Source of the DNA: Nemophila menziesii | Lineage: Eukaryota > Streptophyta > Magnoliopsida > Boraginales > Hydrophyllaceae | DNA: 64,000 nucleotides | Direction of reading: 5' to 3' | Assembly: GCA_029959085.1 (NCBI GenBank) | Contig: JARWIR010000050.1 | Location: 3,348,001-3,412,000 of the forward strand | In this document: one piece after another, positions 12,166-23,976 of the stretch | Layout: each line of letters opens with the position of its first letter | Position numbering within the stretch: the first letter of the stretch is position 1 | Translations under genes and position numbers: made by a program | The notes under the pieces: generated by a model | Told to the model about the DNA's origin: nothing | Seen by the model: the letters and a program-made list of their open reading frames with translations, nothing else | Database searches by the model: none

Positions 12166-12695
12166 ATCCCCCACACTTTTGAATGTCAACAAAAGGTTTG
12201 GAGAGAAGGTTCCAAAAAGAAGAATGGGTGAATTGTACTTAAGTGTCAATATCTTGCGATTTGAATTGACACGTAGTGAAGCGAGGCAACCACCGACTTC
12301 CGTTTAAGGGAACTTACTCTTGAACTTTAACGGTTATCGATCGAGACCCTCACAGCACATACTCAACCCAATTCAAGGTTATGGTTCCTTCTAACATCAC
12401 CTTTTGGTCCATCAAGTCATTCTCTAAGGACCACCCTTTACGGGCTATGAACTTGGTGGATTTATTCATTTGAGAGTTGTGCAAGGACGTCTCCTCAACA
12501 CTCTACCATGAATATTTGGGTTTCAATGTTACCCTTGAATTCATCAAGTCCTTCTCAAAAGAACCACCATAGAGGCTATGAATTCAATGTGAGTTCAACA
12601 CTCGGTACGCCTTTTTCATCAAGTCCTTCTCAAAAGGACCACCACAAGTGGCTATGAACAAGACGATTTAGGTCTGAGCCTTAGGGATGGGGAAA
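12166..12695 (-). other. Copia polypurine tract and 3' non-coding region
   Basis: Next to the 3' LTR the minus strand reads AAAAGTGTGGGGGAT, a good polypurine tract. The rest is non-coding. It holds three imperfect copies of a word beginning CATCAAGTC-TTCTC-AAGGACCACC and ending GGCTATGAA, at about 12411, 12540 and 12618. Confidence 0.75.
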
Positions 12696-14926
12696 TCACA
12701 TTGACTCATTACTCTCATGTTTCCACTTAATGGGTTTTAGTCCCATCCCCCTCGACGTCTCCAGGACTAGTCTCCTAGTCAATCCTTTGGTGAACGGATC
12801 AGCTAGATTCTCCTCTGATCGTACATATTCCAAGGCTATCACACCATTCTTCAGTAATTGTCTTACTGACCCATGTCTGATGCAAATATGTCTCTTCTTC
12901 CCATTATAGGCGCTATTATGAGCGACTCCAATGGCTGCTTGTGAATCACAGTGGATACATACCGGTGTGGCACTTCCTTCCCAAAGTGGCACATCCGATA
13001 AGAGCCTTCTCAACCACTCAGCTTCTTGCCCAGCTAACTCTAGTGCTATGAACTCAGACTCCATGGTGGAGCGTGCTATACAAGTCTGTTTGGAAGACTT
13101 CCATGATACAGCACCTCCCCCTAAGGTAAACACATAACCACTGGTGGAGTTCACTTCGTCATTGTCTGAGATCCAGTTTGCATCACAAAAACCCTCAAGG
13201 ACTGCAGGGAATTTGTTATAGTGCAGACCTAGATCGATGGTACCCCTCAAGTATTTCAATAGACGGCAAAGTGCAACCCAGTGGTCACTACTCGGGTTAT
13301 GAGTATAGCGACTAAGTCTACTCACGGCATAGGCAATATCGGGTCGAGTATAGTTCATCAAGAACATTACACTTCCTATGATTTTAGCATATTCATTTTG
13401 GGATACAGCATCCCCAACATGTTTGGATAAATTAATGCTAGAATCATAAGGAGTATTTACAGGCGTTACCTCAAAGGAATTGAACTTCTTCAGCATCCTT
13501 TCTACGTAATGAGACTGATTCAGGGTAATACCATTACTGCTTCTAATGATTTTTACCCCAAGTATTACATCAGCTTCTCCCATATCTTTCATGTCGAATC
13601 TGGAAGACAAGAAGCGTTTAGTCTCATTTATAATATGAATAGTAGTACCGAAGATGAGCATGTCATCTACATAAAGGCAGATGATAACACACTCTGAATT
13701 TGTTACCTTGGAGTAAACACATGAGTCAGAAGTGTTAGCTATAAACCCATATGAAATGAGAGTACTATCTAGTTTTTCATACCATTTTTTCGGTGCCTGT
13801 TTCAAACCATACAAGGATTTTTTCAACTTACACACTTTCTCCCCTTGACCAGGGACCACACACCCTTCAGGTTGAGTCATGTAGATCTCTTCATCTAGAT
13901 CTCCGTTCATGAACGCGGTTTTGACATCCATTTGATGTATTACAAGTTCGTGAATGACGGCTAAAGCAATAAGGGTTCTTATCGTAGCAATTTTGGTCAC
14001 TAGGGAATAGGTGTCAAAGTAATCTTGACCTTTCTTTTGGGTGAAGCCCTTAATAACAAGTCTGGCTTTGAATTTTTCTATTGAGCCATCGGGTCTCAAC
14101 TTTTTCTTAAAAATCCATTTGCTACTAATCGGTTTGCTACCCCTAGGTAAGTCGGTTAATTCCCAAGTATGGTTACTTTTAATTGACTCAAGTTCACTAT
14201 TAATAGCCTCTTTCCAAAAACTAGCATCTATAGATTTTAAAGCATCATCATAAGTTTTTGGGTCATCCTCCATGAGGAAGCAATTGACAACCTGTTCGTC
14301 TAATAGATCAATGTGAGAACCTTCTGTTATAAAGGCTGTTATAAAGTCAGGGCGGAAGCTAGACTCGATCCTGCGCCTCTTACTTCTCCTAGGTTCTTCC
14401 TCTGGAATACTACTAGGCTCCATGGAAGTGGAGGGGTTAGGAAAAACATCACAAAGAGGTACAACATCATTAGTAGATAAGTTATCAACAGGTAAAGAAG
14501 CATTGACAGTATTTAAATCTTTCAAAGGGAAAACATGTTCAAAGAACTCAGCGTCTCTAGATTCACAAATAGAGTTATCTTCTAATGACAAGAATCTGTA
14601 TGCCGCACTATTCTGAGCGTACCCTATGCATATTGAGTCAACGGTTTTGGGTCCAACGGTGACAGTTTTAAAATCAGGTAGTTTGACTTTGGCTAGGCAC
14701 CCCCATACTTTTAAAAATTTCAGGTTTGGTGGAAATCCCTTCCACATTTCATACGGGGTTTTCTCTAGGGATTTATGAGGTACCCAATTAAGTACATAAC
14801 AGGCTGATAGGACAGCTTCCCCCCACATGTTGTTTGGTAAACCTGAACTTATTAACATGGCATTCATAGTCTCTTTAAGGGACCTATTCTTTCTTTCTGC
14901 TATGCCGTTTTGTTGGGGTGTATAAG
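12696..14926 (-). pseudogene. Copia pol, downstream part: integrase C-terminus, reverse transcriptase, RNase H
   Basis: The frame is open from the nested insertion at 14926 to the stop at 12696. It starts within integrase ([19 protein letters not shown]). It continues through the integrase C-terminal region ([25 protein letters not shown]) and a Ser/Arg-rich linker to RVT_2: [23 protein letters not shown] and catalytic YVDDMLIFG near 13660. RNase H follows, with [17 protein letters not shown] and KKRHICIRH. No stop occurs in more than 740 codons, so this half is well preserved. It is split from its upstream half (29980-30490) by 15 kb of nested DNA, hence non-functional. Confidence 0.93.
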
Positions 14927-16681
14927 TGATGTCTCCCGATTTGTTCTAATTATTAGCCCCTTGGAGACATCCTTTTAGGTGAATAAATGACTTGTTTGAT
15001 AGACTTTTAAGCTTATTTGATCATATTGCACTTCCTCCCCTTGGAAATTAACTATTTGCAGAATCTGAGCTTTTGTGCCTAAATTTGACTATTTTTAATG
15101 CAAAGTTAATTGGTTCTTGAATATCATGAACAACCAATCCAAGGAGAAAAAGTGAGAATAAAGTCTTAGTGTATTTTAGAGTGTTAGGAAATGATTTTTA
15201 GTCGAGTTTCTATTTTTAGAGCGCACTTTCCTATTTCGATTTCTTGATTTATTTATTCTTTTTAAGCATATGCGGTTTAATTATTTATTTAATGTGAAGC
15301 TTTAAGAGATAAATGGTAATTACTTAGAGACCAATTCAAGATAAAGATGAAAGGAAAGAAGATTTACATGGAAATAAGAAGATTTAGGAAAGATTTATTC
15401 AAAGGAGGAAAAGATAAAGCTGCCTTTTGAAATCTGAAAATCCAGCCACGTTTTACAGATTAAATCATAATAAAAGATTGGCTTGGATTCTGGACGAGTG
15501 GTATGCACCAATAGAAAGAGCTTTCCAAGACAAGTGGTTTCATATATTATAACTTCTCAAACGGATAAGTATTGAAAAAGATATGACCAAATCAAATCAG
15601 CAGAATCTTATCTTTTAGAACTACGAATTTGAGAGTCTTTGACTTGTCTTCCACTCCAAGCAAAATTCGACCTAGGGTCCTCCAACACCTATAAATACAC
15701 CCCTTAACCTCCTACTTTCACACACTTCAGAGAATTACACAAGAGGCTTAAGGTTTTCAAGTCAGAGGTGGAAGGCAAGGAGAAGCTAGTGCTGGAGGAG
15801 TCCTGTTCTTCCATCATCAGTCATCTTAACCTTTAGGTTCTTTATCTTCTTTCTGTAATTCGAAACTATGAATTCATTTATTTTAATTTTAGTTTTCCAT
15901 TCCGTTATGAACTAATTTCTTTAGTACTTGAAAATCGCTATATGGGTTGAACTTAATTCTGTTTAATTTATGTTTTCTGAATTTGGGATTTAATAGTTTA
16001 AATTAGACTAGGTATTTTGTGTTGACTATTATTTTGTTTTAATCACTAATTTTGAAGTCATGAATCAAACTTAGCTCATAGTAATTAGGCTATTCCATAT
16101 AGTGGCGTATGGATCACCTTGACGGGGGGTTTAATTACAGACTTAGATAATAGACGCATAGTATCCGTTATTGACCTTGACAGGCTTAACTAACCATGCA
16201 GCCAATGAGGTAAATTATTATTCATCTGAAAGTAGTTTATATTCACCCTGACGGGGTTTGTAATACCGTAGGATAGCTCTTAGGTCCACTCTGACGGGGG
16301 CTAGGAGATATTAGAGTCCCGACTAGCACAATAATATCAGTTAAGCCCTTAAACAGAAGCATGAATTAGATAGATTAGGTGAAACCCTTGCGAGGATCAA
16401 GTACTCTTTCTCATCTGAAGTTTCAAGTCTCTTTTATTTGCTTTCTTTTAATTTAGTAATTTATTTCCTTGCATCTTTTAATTTATAAAAACAAAACAAA
16501 AATCTTTATTTTCTTTTCTGTTAAGCAATTATTCGTACTTTTCGATTAATACCTGAGTTGTGCCTAATCCGTCCCTGTGAACAAACTCGATTTATCGAAT
16601 ATTACTTGGAAAACCGTACACTTGCGGTGATTGTGGTTCCTTTACTTTCGCATTAATTTAATAACACACCAGGACCCACCA
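14927..16681 (+). repeat. Element A 5' LTR
   Basis: A 1755-bp LTR with TG/CA ends. A TATAAATA box at 15690-15697 fits a promoter. Downstream, around 16095-16300, it has a hairpin (CCATA...TATGG) and four to five copies of a (C)TGACGGGG-type word. The copy at the 3' end carries an insert of element B and a ~93-bp deletion near its end. Confidence 0.93.
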
Positions 16682-16687
16682 AGTTTT

Positions 16688-16706
16688 TGGCGCCGCTGCC
16701 GGGGAC
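16688..16706 (+). promoter_or_regulatory. Primer binding site of element A (tRNA-Asp type)
   Basis: TGGCGCCGCTGCCGGGGAC starts 6 nt after the 5' LTR. This is the tRNA-Asp-type PBS described for Athila-group elements. The same site is at 44876-44894 in element D. Confidence 0.9.
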
Positions 16707-16840
16707 GGTAGCGTGTGACCCCGGTGTTAATCTTTTAGTAGTTTAATTGTTAGTTTAGTTTTAGTTTTATTTTCAGTTTTACGCTTTGGGTTGTCTTTCT
16801 TTTTTAGGTTTACAGGTTTTGGTTTATGCGTTAAGATATC

Positions 16841-18935
16841 GTGATTCTTGCAAATCCCGAAAGCCTAGTTCGTGAAGCAAACAAAAGAAAGAGAAACGCT
16901 AAAGCAAAAGAGTTAGAGGAGCAATTAGCAAAAGAAACAATGGCTGAAGACCCAGTTGACAATCGTCAAGTTGGAAATCAACAACTCAACCCTCCAACTG
17001 CTCCTGTTGCTCAAAACAATGATCCGTGGTTCATCAATGGCCCTGAAGAAGCTCCGTTTCGAGCTCCTGCCCTCGGAATTGGCCCTGCAGATATTAATGT
17101 CGCGAGATAAAGACCCGATCCTGGTATGCTATCTCAGTTTCAAAGTTATGGCAAATACCGAGGAACACCTAGCGAAGATCCGATCCGTGTTGTACAGAAG
17201 TTCATGCAAATTTGCGATTCTTATATTTTTTTTTTTTTTTTTTTTTGATGACGAGGGTTCCCGGGCTTACACCCGACTAGTCCCCCGGGAGATATGACTG
17301 CCTCCCCAACCATACCTCCAGGTAATCAGAACTAGGTTGCCCATGTTCTGGGGAGGGTTTCGGACCTTGGAAACTTTCCAAACATAATAACTTTCTTCCA
17401 CCTGCGGGATTCGAACCATGTACCTCTCACTTGAGAGAACTTTCTAAACTTTAATAACCTTCTGCCGCCTGCGGGATTCGAACCATGTACCTCTCACTTG
17501 AGAGAACTTTCCAAACTTTCATAACTTTCTGCCGCCTGCGGGATTCGAACCATGTACCTCTCACTTGAGAGACAGAGCCCTGGCCAGATGAGCTAGCTCA
17601 CCTGGTTCTTATATTACGCAAGGAGTAACTAAAGAGCAAATGTATTTTGCTAATTTTAGATACTTCGTTATTGATGGAGCAAGTGAGTGGCATGATTCTC
17701 AAGAACCGGGAACAATTACAACATGGGATGCATTACAAACCGCGTTCTTCGACAGATACTACCCAGCGAACATGAGATTAGATGCGCAAGTTGAAATAAC
17801 ATCATTCAAACAAGAGGAAGACGAGACTTTGCGTAGAAGTTGGAAGAGATTCCAGATTTGCTTAAGAAGAGTCCCTGATCATGGCCTCACGGAAATTCAA
17901 CAGATGAAGATATTTTACCGAGGACTTGATGGCTCTTCGAAAAAGGATCTAGACTTACTTTGTGGTGGTGCATTTCTACGGGTACAACCTGTCCATGCTA
18001 AGATTATTTTGAATAGAACTGTAACGAATGAACTAGGTTGGAACACCGTAAGAACACCTGTCTGAGGTGGAAATATTGCACTACTTGAAGAAAAATTCAC
18101 CGCCATGGAAAACAAACTCGAACAACATCTGAAACAGCTTACTCTAGCTGTTACAAAAGGTGCTACTGGTAGAAGAGCAGATGTTAATGTTACACAAGAA
18201 GTTTATGGATGTTCTAACTGCGGTACACAAGATCATGATTGGGAGACCTGTCAAAACAATCCAGAATCCGTAATGTTCGTTTCTAACCGAGGAAATTATA
18301 ATTTAAGTGGTCAAGGCTATCAACCGAATCGAAACCATCCGGGTTTCCAGTATTCAAATCCAAATGGGGCTGCTAATCCAACCTATGCATATCAACCACG
18401 CCCCCAAGGAAACAACTTTCAACCAAGACCTCAGAACAACTACCAAGGTGGACAAGCATACGGAAACCAAGCTCAGAGACAGCCTCCTCAAGATGCTTAT
18501 ACTTAAACCATGAACCAGAAAGCTTTACCTGCTCAACCTCAAGAAGGTGCTCTAGATGTTCAACAAACCTTGACAACACTAATCACAATTCAACAAACTA
18601 CAGCCGCAGCACTTAAATTGATGGAAAATCAGATGGCTCAGATAAATAAGCAACTAAGTCAACGTCAACAAGGACAATTACCGAGTGATACTAAAGAACC
18701 TAAGCAAAAAGAAGATTGTAATGCAGTGACACTTCGAAGTGGTAAGAGTCTCCCACCACCTCCTTTTCCCGTAATGAAAGAAAAAGAAACAACTGTGAAG
18801 GAAAAACCGGTAAAAGATGTGGGAGAGAAAAAAGATGAACCTGAAGTAATAGAAGTGGAGAAGATTCCGGAAAAGCCAAAGAAGCCAGATACTACAGTAA
18901 CCCGTCCTCCTCCACCTTTTCCCTCAAGAGTTTAG
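16841..18935 (+). pseudogene. Element A gag (capsid and zinc-knuckle region), interrupted by a SINE
   Basis: Gag packages the element RNA. The frame runs from a GTG at 16841, where an ATG is expected (MILANPESL-like start). It passes through a Retrotrans_gag region after the SINE: ASEWHDSQEPGTITTWD, AFFDRYYPAN, EDETLRRSWKRFQICLRRVPDHG. It then reaches a knuckle CSNCGTQDHDWETC (CX2CX4HX4C, about 18214-18255) and a Gln/Pro-rich tail. If the SINE and its duplication are removed, the whole stretch stays in one frame. It carries stops at 17108 (TAA), 18063 (TGA), 18504 (TAA) and 18933 (TAG). Each is one C-to-T change from Gln or Arg. It continues in frame into pol. Confidence 0.88.
17228..17605 (-). 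mobile_element. tRNA-derived SINE with triplicated B-box segment
   Basis: A 378-bp insert, with a T run at its left end (the poly-A tail on the minus strand), flanked by the 10-bp duplication TTCTTATATT at 17218-17227 and 17606-17615. On the minus strand it starts CCAGGTGAGC, followed by a Pol III A box (TAGCTCATCTGG) and a B box (GGTTCGAATCC). The B-box segment is present three times as ~67-bp tandem units (about 17398-17464, 17465-17531 and from 17532). The insertion lies inside gag of element A. Confidence 0.88.
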
Positions 18936-18947
18936 AAGAAAGGCGAT

Positions 18948-21900
18948 ATGGCTGACTATGAGAAATTCCTGAATGTGGTACGTGGTCTTAATATTAACAT
19001 CCCGTTCTTAGATGCTATTAGAGATGTGCCGAAATACGTCAAATTCCTGAAGAGAGCCATCGCCAACAAAAGACCACACCTTGAGAATGAGATGATAGGT
19101 TTACCTAAAGAATGTAGTGCCATATGCCAAAGCAAATTGCCACCAAAACTACTTGATCCTGGGAGTTTTACAATTCCTATTTCCATTAAGAATGAGTGGC
19201 AAGGTAAAGCTTTGTGTGATTTGGGAGCAAGTATCAATCTCATGCCCAAATCAATTTTCGAGATGTTGAAGATATGAGAAGCAAGGCCGACATCCATGGT
19301 CTTACAAATGGCTGACAGATCCCTCGTACATCCAGAGGGACGCATAGAAGATGTCCTCGTCAAGGCAGGTACTTTAATTTTTCCTGTTGATTTCGTTATT
19401 CTTGAATACGACGCGGATAGGAATGTCCCCATCATCTTGGGACGACCATTCCTAGCCACGGGGCGTACTGTTATTAATGTAGAAAACGGAGAATTGACAA
19501 TGCGAATCCAAGATGAGGAGGTAAAGTTCAATGTGTTTAGGGCAATGAAGTTTCCAGATTTGCGAGAAGACTGTTTCCAATTGGACGTAATTGATCTAGC
19601 CACACGAGAAGTATGGGAATACATGAACTTCGGTGATATCTTGCAAGCTGCCCTAACACTTGACTTACCAAAACCAATTGAAGAGTTAGCCGAAACAGTG
19701 GCAGCTCTTAACTCTGGATATCCGAAGCAGAAGTGTCTCACTTATGAACCTGTCAGAGAACCGGGGGAGATAGTCCTTAAAACTAAACCATCTATCGAAG
19801 CTCCCCCGAAATTAGAAGAAAAGCCGCTTCCGACACACCTGAGGTATGCGTATTTAGGTACTAACAAAACTCTGCCTGTTATTGTTTCAGCTACTTTAAC
19901 AGGTCTTCAAGAAGAAAAACTGTTGCGCATCCTACGAGCTAACAAAGAGGCGATTGGTTGGACTATTGCTGACATCAAAGGCATTAGTCCTTCCTATTGC
20001 CAACACAAGATCATTCTGAACGATGAAAATGCGCGCTCAATCAAAGGACAAAGAAGATTAATGCCAGCTATGAAGGAAGTGGTGAAGAAAGAGGTTATCA
20101 AGTTGCTAGACGCAGGAATCATCTATCCTATCGCTAGCAGTGAATGGGTGAGTCCGGTTCAATGCGTACCAAAGAAGGGTGGTATCACTACCATCTTGAA
20201 TGAACAGAATGAAGCCATACCGTCGAGGACCGTTGTTGGTTGGAGGGTGTGTATGGATTACCGTAAGTTGAACAAGGCCACTAGAAAAGATCACTTCCCT
20301 CTTCCGTTTATTGATCAGATGTTAGACAAGCTAGCTGGTAGAGAATATTATTGCTTTTTGGATGGTTATTCAGGGTACAATCAGATTTATGTAGATCCAA
20401 AAGACCAACACAAGACCACTTTCACATGTCCTTTTGGTACCTTTGCCTTTCGAAGGATGCCATTTGGATTATGTAATGCACCTGCTACTTTTCAAAGATG
20501 TATGATGGCGATTTTCTGGGACATGATCGATGATTTCCTTGAGGTATTTATGGATGACTTCTCTGTATTTGGTGATAACTTTGATGAGTGCTTGCGGAAT
20601 TTGGAGAAGGTGTTAGTTAGGTGCAAGGAAACTGACTTGGTTTTGAACTGGGAAAAATGTCACTTTATGGTTCGTGAAGGTATAGTGTTGGGACACAAGG
20701 TTTTGAGTTCGGGTTTGGAAGTTGATCGCGCAAAGATTGAGGTAATTAAAACTCTTCCCCCTCCGATTTCTGTTAAAGGGGTAAGAAGTTTCTTAGGTCA
20801 TGCTGGTTTTTACCGACGTTTCATCAAGGACTTCTCCAAGATCTCTAAGACATTGTGTAACTTACTTGAAAAGGATATCAAATTCCTTTTTGATGAAGCT
20901 TGCATGATGGCCTTTCAAAATATTAAAGAGAAGCTTATTTCTGCACCGATTGTATTACCTCCTGATTGGAAGATTCCGTTTGAAGTTATGTGTGATGCTA
21001 GTGATCTTGCTATGGGTGCTGTTCTGGGACAACGAAAAGATAAGGTATTTCATTCCATATACTACGCTAGTAAGGTCTTTACAAGTGCTCAAGTGAATTA
21101 TTCCGTAACTGGGAAAGAGTTACTAGCTGTAGTATATGCATTCGACAAATTTCGTTCCTATCTTCTTGGGGCGAAAGTTGTTGTTTTTACCGATCATTCT
21201 GCAATTAGATACCTTATGGAAAAGAAAGATGCTAAGCCACGCTTAATTAGATGGGTGTTATTGTTACAAGAGTTTGACTTAGAAATCCGAGATCGAAAGG
21301 GTTGTGATAATCAGGTTGCAGATCATCTGTCACGTCTTGAAGGTTCAGAGCTTAATAATGATCCTGAGTTGGTTCGAGAAGAGTTTCCCGATGAGAGTTT
21401 ATTTGCTATACATGATGGTACTCCTTGGTATGCTGACATTGTGAATCTTATTGTGAGTGGTAACTTTCCTCAAGGAGCCACATCACAAGACAAGAAAAGA
21501 TTGATCAATCGTGCTAAACAGTTCTTTTGGGAGGATCCCTTCCTCTACAAAATGTGTAGTGATCAAATGGTGAGAAGATGCATACCTGAGAAAGAAGCTT
21601 GGGCAGTGGTTGCGGGTTGTCATGATTCGCCATACGGAGGACACTTCAAAGGAGACCGCACAGCTGCTAAGGTACTACAATCCGGTTTTTATTGGCCTAC
21701 TTTACATAAGGATTGTCATGAGTACGTTCAGAAATGTCATAGATGCCAGTTTACTGGTAATATATCCAAAAGGGATGAGATGCCGCGTAATAATGTGCTT
21801 GAAGTTGAGATATTTGATGTATGGGGTATTGATTTCATGGGTCCTTTCGTACCATCTAACGGAAATCTTTACATCCTACTAGCTGTTGATTACGTGTCTA

Positions 21901-22730
21901 AATGGGTAGAGGCTGTAGCTCTACCAACAAATGATTCGCGAGTAGTGATTAAATTCTTAAAATCACACATCTTTACTAGACATGGGACACCTCGAGTTAT
22001 TATCAGTGATGGAGGTTCACACTTTGTGAACAAATATCTGAAGACAGTTCTAGAGAAGTATGGTGTGAGACATCGTGTGTCTACCGCGTATCATCCACAA
22101 TCCAATGGTCAAGCTGAGGTCTCTAATCGAGAGGTCAAATCTATTCTAGAAAAGACCGTTGGCCCTACACGAAAAGATTGGTCTATGAAGCTAGATGATG
22201 CATTATGGGCATATCGTACTGCGTTCAAGACACCTGTGGGTGCATCTCCGTATCGTATTGTTTATGGTAAGGCGTGTCACTTACCTCTTGAACTTGAAAT
22301 GGGTGCCTATTGGGCAATTGCGGAGATGAATATGGATCCAACCTTAGCTGCGGAGAATCGTATGATGAAGCTGAATGAACTTGATGAGTTTCGATTACAT
22401 GCTTATGAAAACGCGAAGCTTTACAAAGAGAACACGAAGAGGTGGCATGATAATCGCATCCGTGTAAAGACATTTGAGGTAGGACAGAAGGTCCTAAAGT
22501 ACAACTCCAAGTTCAGTAATTATCCGGGGAAGTTGAGATCGAAGTGGTCTGGTCCTTACATTGTGACCAAAGTTACGCCTGATGGAGCTATCGAGATTGA
22601 GCATCCAACTGAACACCGCACCTTTATGGTGAACGGTCATCGTTTGAAAATCTATCATGGAGGCGAGGATACTAATCGCATGGTGGATCCACATCCGGGA
22701 GAGGTCATGTACCTCTTCGAAGCTGAATAG
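18948..22730 (+). pseudogene. Element A pol: protease, reverse transcriptase, RNase H, integrase (nearly intact)
   Basis: It is in frame with gag. Protease shows DLGASINLMP (codon at 19218), then a TGA stop at 19275. From 19296 the frame is open for 1144 codons. The protease C-terminus has [16 protein letters not shown] follows ([11 protein letters not shown] near 20250, GYSGYNQI near 20365, catalytic FMDD near 20549). RNase H follows ([14 protein letters not shown] near 20995, [10 protein letters not shown] near 21187). Integrase has an HHCC zinc finger (H..H...CHRC, about 21600-21750) and the DDE core ([26 protein letters not shown]). Pol copies the RNA and integrates the cDNA. Length and motif order match full Athila pol. 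A single stop separates it from being complete, apart from the stops in gag. Confidence 0.93.
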
Positions 22731-22745
22731 ATGCGAGAGGTAACC

Positions 22746-22762
22746 CGTCGAGCTTAACGACG
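22746..22762 (+). other. Hairpin just after pol of element A
   Basis: CGTCG, a 7-nt loop, then CGACG, 16 nt after the pol stop. Element D has the equivalent hairpin at 46219-46239 with a changed but still paired stem (ACGTCT/AGACGT). The flanking GAGGTAAC and AAACAAAA are shared. Confidence 0.6.
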
Positions 22763-22950
22763 TTAAACAAAAGCCATTTCATTGTATATTAGTTTATTGC
22801 TTTCAGTTTTTCAATTCCTAGTGTATAATTCTAAGTTAGTGTCAAGATTTAGTGTCTACTTTTAAAGAAATGAGAAGGGTAGTGTGTTACTGGTGCAGGA
22901 ATTGAGTTTGGGGTGCTAGGAAATTCAAGGGAAAAAATTCGGCGCGAGGT

Positions 22951-23605
22951 CCGGTATACCGCCCCAGAACCCCGGTATACCGCTGGAAGATGAGAAATTG
23001 AACAGTGGCAAAAACCTGTGCCACGGGTTACTAACGCGGGTTGTATGCCGAGACGAGAAAAATAATCGATGCGCAGTCCAGTATACCGGGCCATACCTCC
23101 GGTATACCGCTGGTTGAAAATCCCGTACCACGGGTTGGATATCACGGGTTTTTGGACGGAGAAGATATATCGAACAGTAGCAAAAACCCGTGCCACGGAT
23201 ATATATCACGGGGTCGTGGCCGAGACGAAAAATTGAGGAGCTGTTGGGTCCGGTATACCGGAGGTTATGCCCGGTATACCGCTGGAAGATGAGAAATTGA
23301 ACAGTGGAAAAAACCCGTGCCACGGGTTACTAACGCGGGTTGTATGCCGAGACGAGAAAAAGAATCGATGCGCAGTCCGGTATACCGGGCCATACCTCCG
23401 GTATACCGGGCCATACCTCCGATATACCACTGGTTGAAAAACCCGTACCACGGGTTGGATATCACGGGTTTTTGGACGGAGAAGATATATTGAACATTAG
23501 CAAAAACTCGTGCCACGGGGTATATATCACGGGGTCGTGGCCGAGACGAAAAATTGAGGAGCTGTTGGGTCCGGTATACCGGAGGTTATGCCCGGTATAC
23601 CGGAC
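22951..23605. repeat. 299-bp tandem duplication rich in GGTATACC and CCCGTGCCACGGG words
   Basis: A unit of about 299 bp is present a little over twice (GCTGGAAGATGAGAAATTGA at 22982 and again at 23281). About eleven copies of CCGGTATACC-type words and several CCCGT-NCC-ACGGG words lie inside; both are inverted repeats. The region is non-coding, between pol and the env-position ORF of element A. Open frames across it are by-products of the repeat, since 299 is not a multiple of three. Confidence 0.9.
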
Positions 23606-23976
23606 AGAGGCGGTTTGTGAAGAGTTTCTTACCTAATCAAACTCCTACCTTACCAAACTTAACCCTAGCCTCTCCCACACGAATTTTCCAGCTCCCAACC
23701 CTATAAAACACCTTGAAGCTTGATTAAACCTCCACAATAAACACATTAACATCATTAAAACTCTCCTCCATCCTCCATAAACATAACCTCTTCATCAAAT
23801 TCATCACAAAACACCATTAAACACAATCAAGATCATCAAGCTTTCAAGAGTTCTTCCAAGATTCATCAAGAAAACAACTTCCTTCATTTAATCCAAGCAA
23901 GAAACTCAAGCCATACCAAGTTTTCTTAACTTTATTCTATCCTTGGTATAAACTTGAGTTTGGGGTCAATTCAACC

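Noticed and set aside
17540..17605. A tRNA gene on the minus strand
   Set aside because: A and B boxes are present, but the cloverleaf is not. A poly-A tail and target duplication show it is the head of a SINE.
19296..22730. Endogenous pararetrovirus
   Set aside because: LTRs, PBS, integrase and domain order show an Athila-type Gypsy retrotransposon; no movement protein or coat-type region is present.
22849..23516. Minus-strand ORFs with the repeated peptide RYTGGMARYTG
   Set aside because: Products of the 299-bp duplication read in different frames; the repeat length is not a multiple of three.
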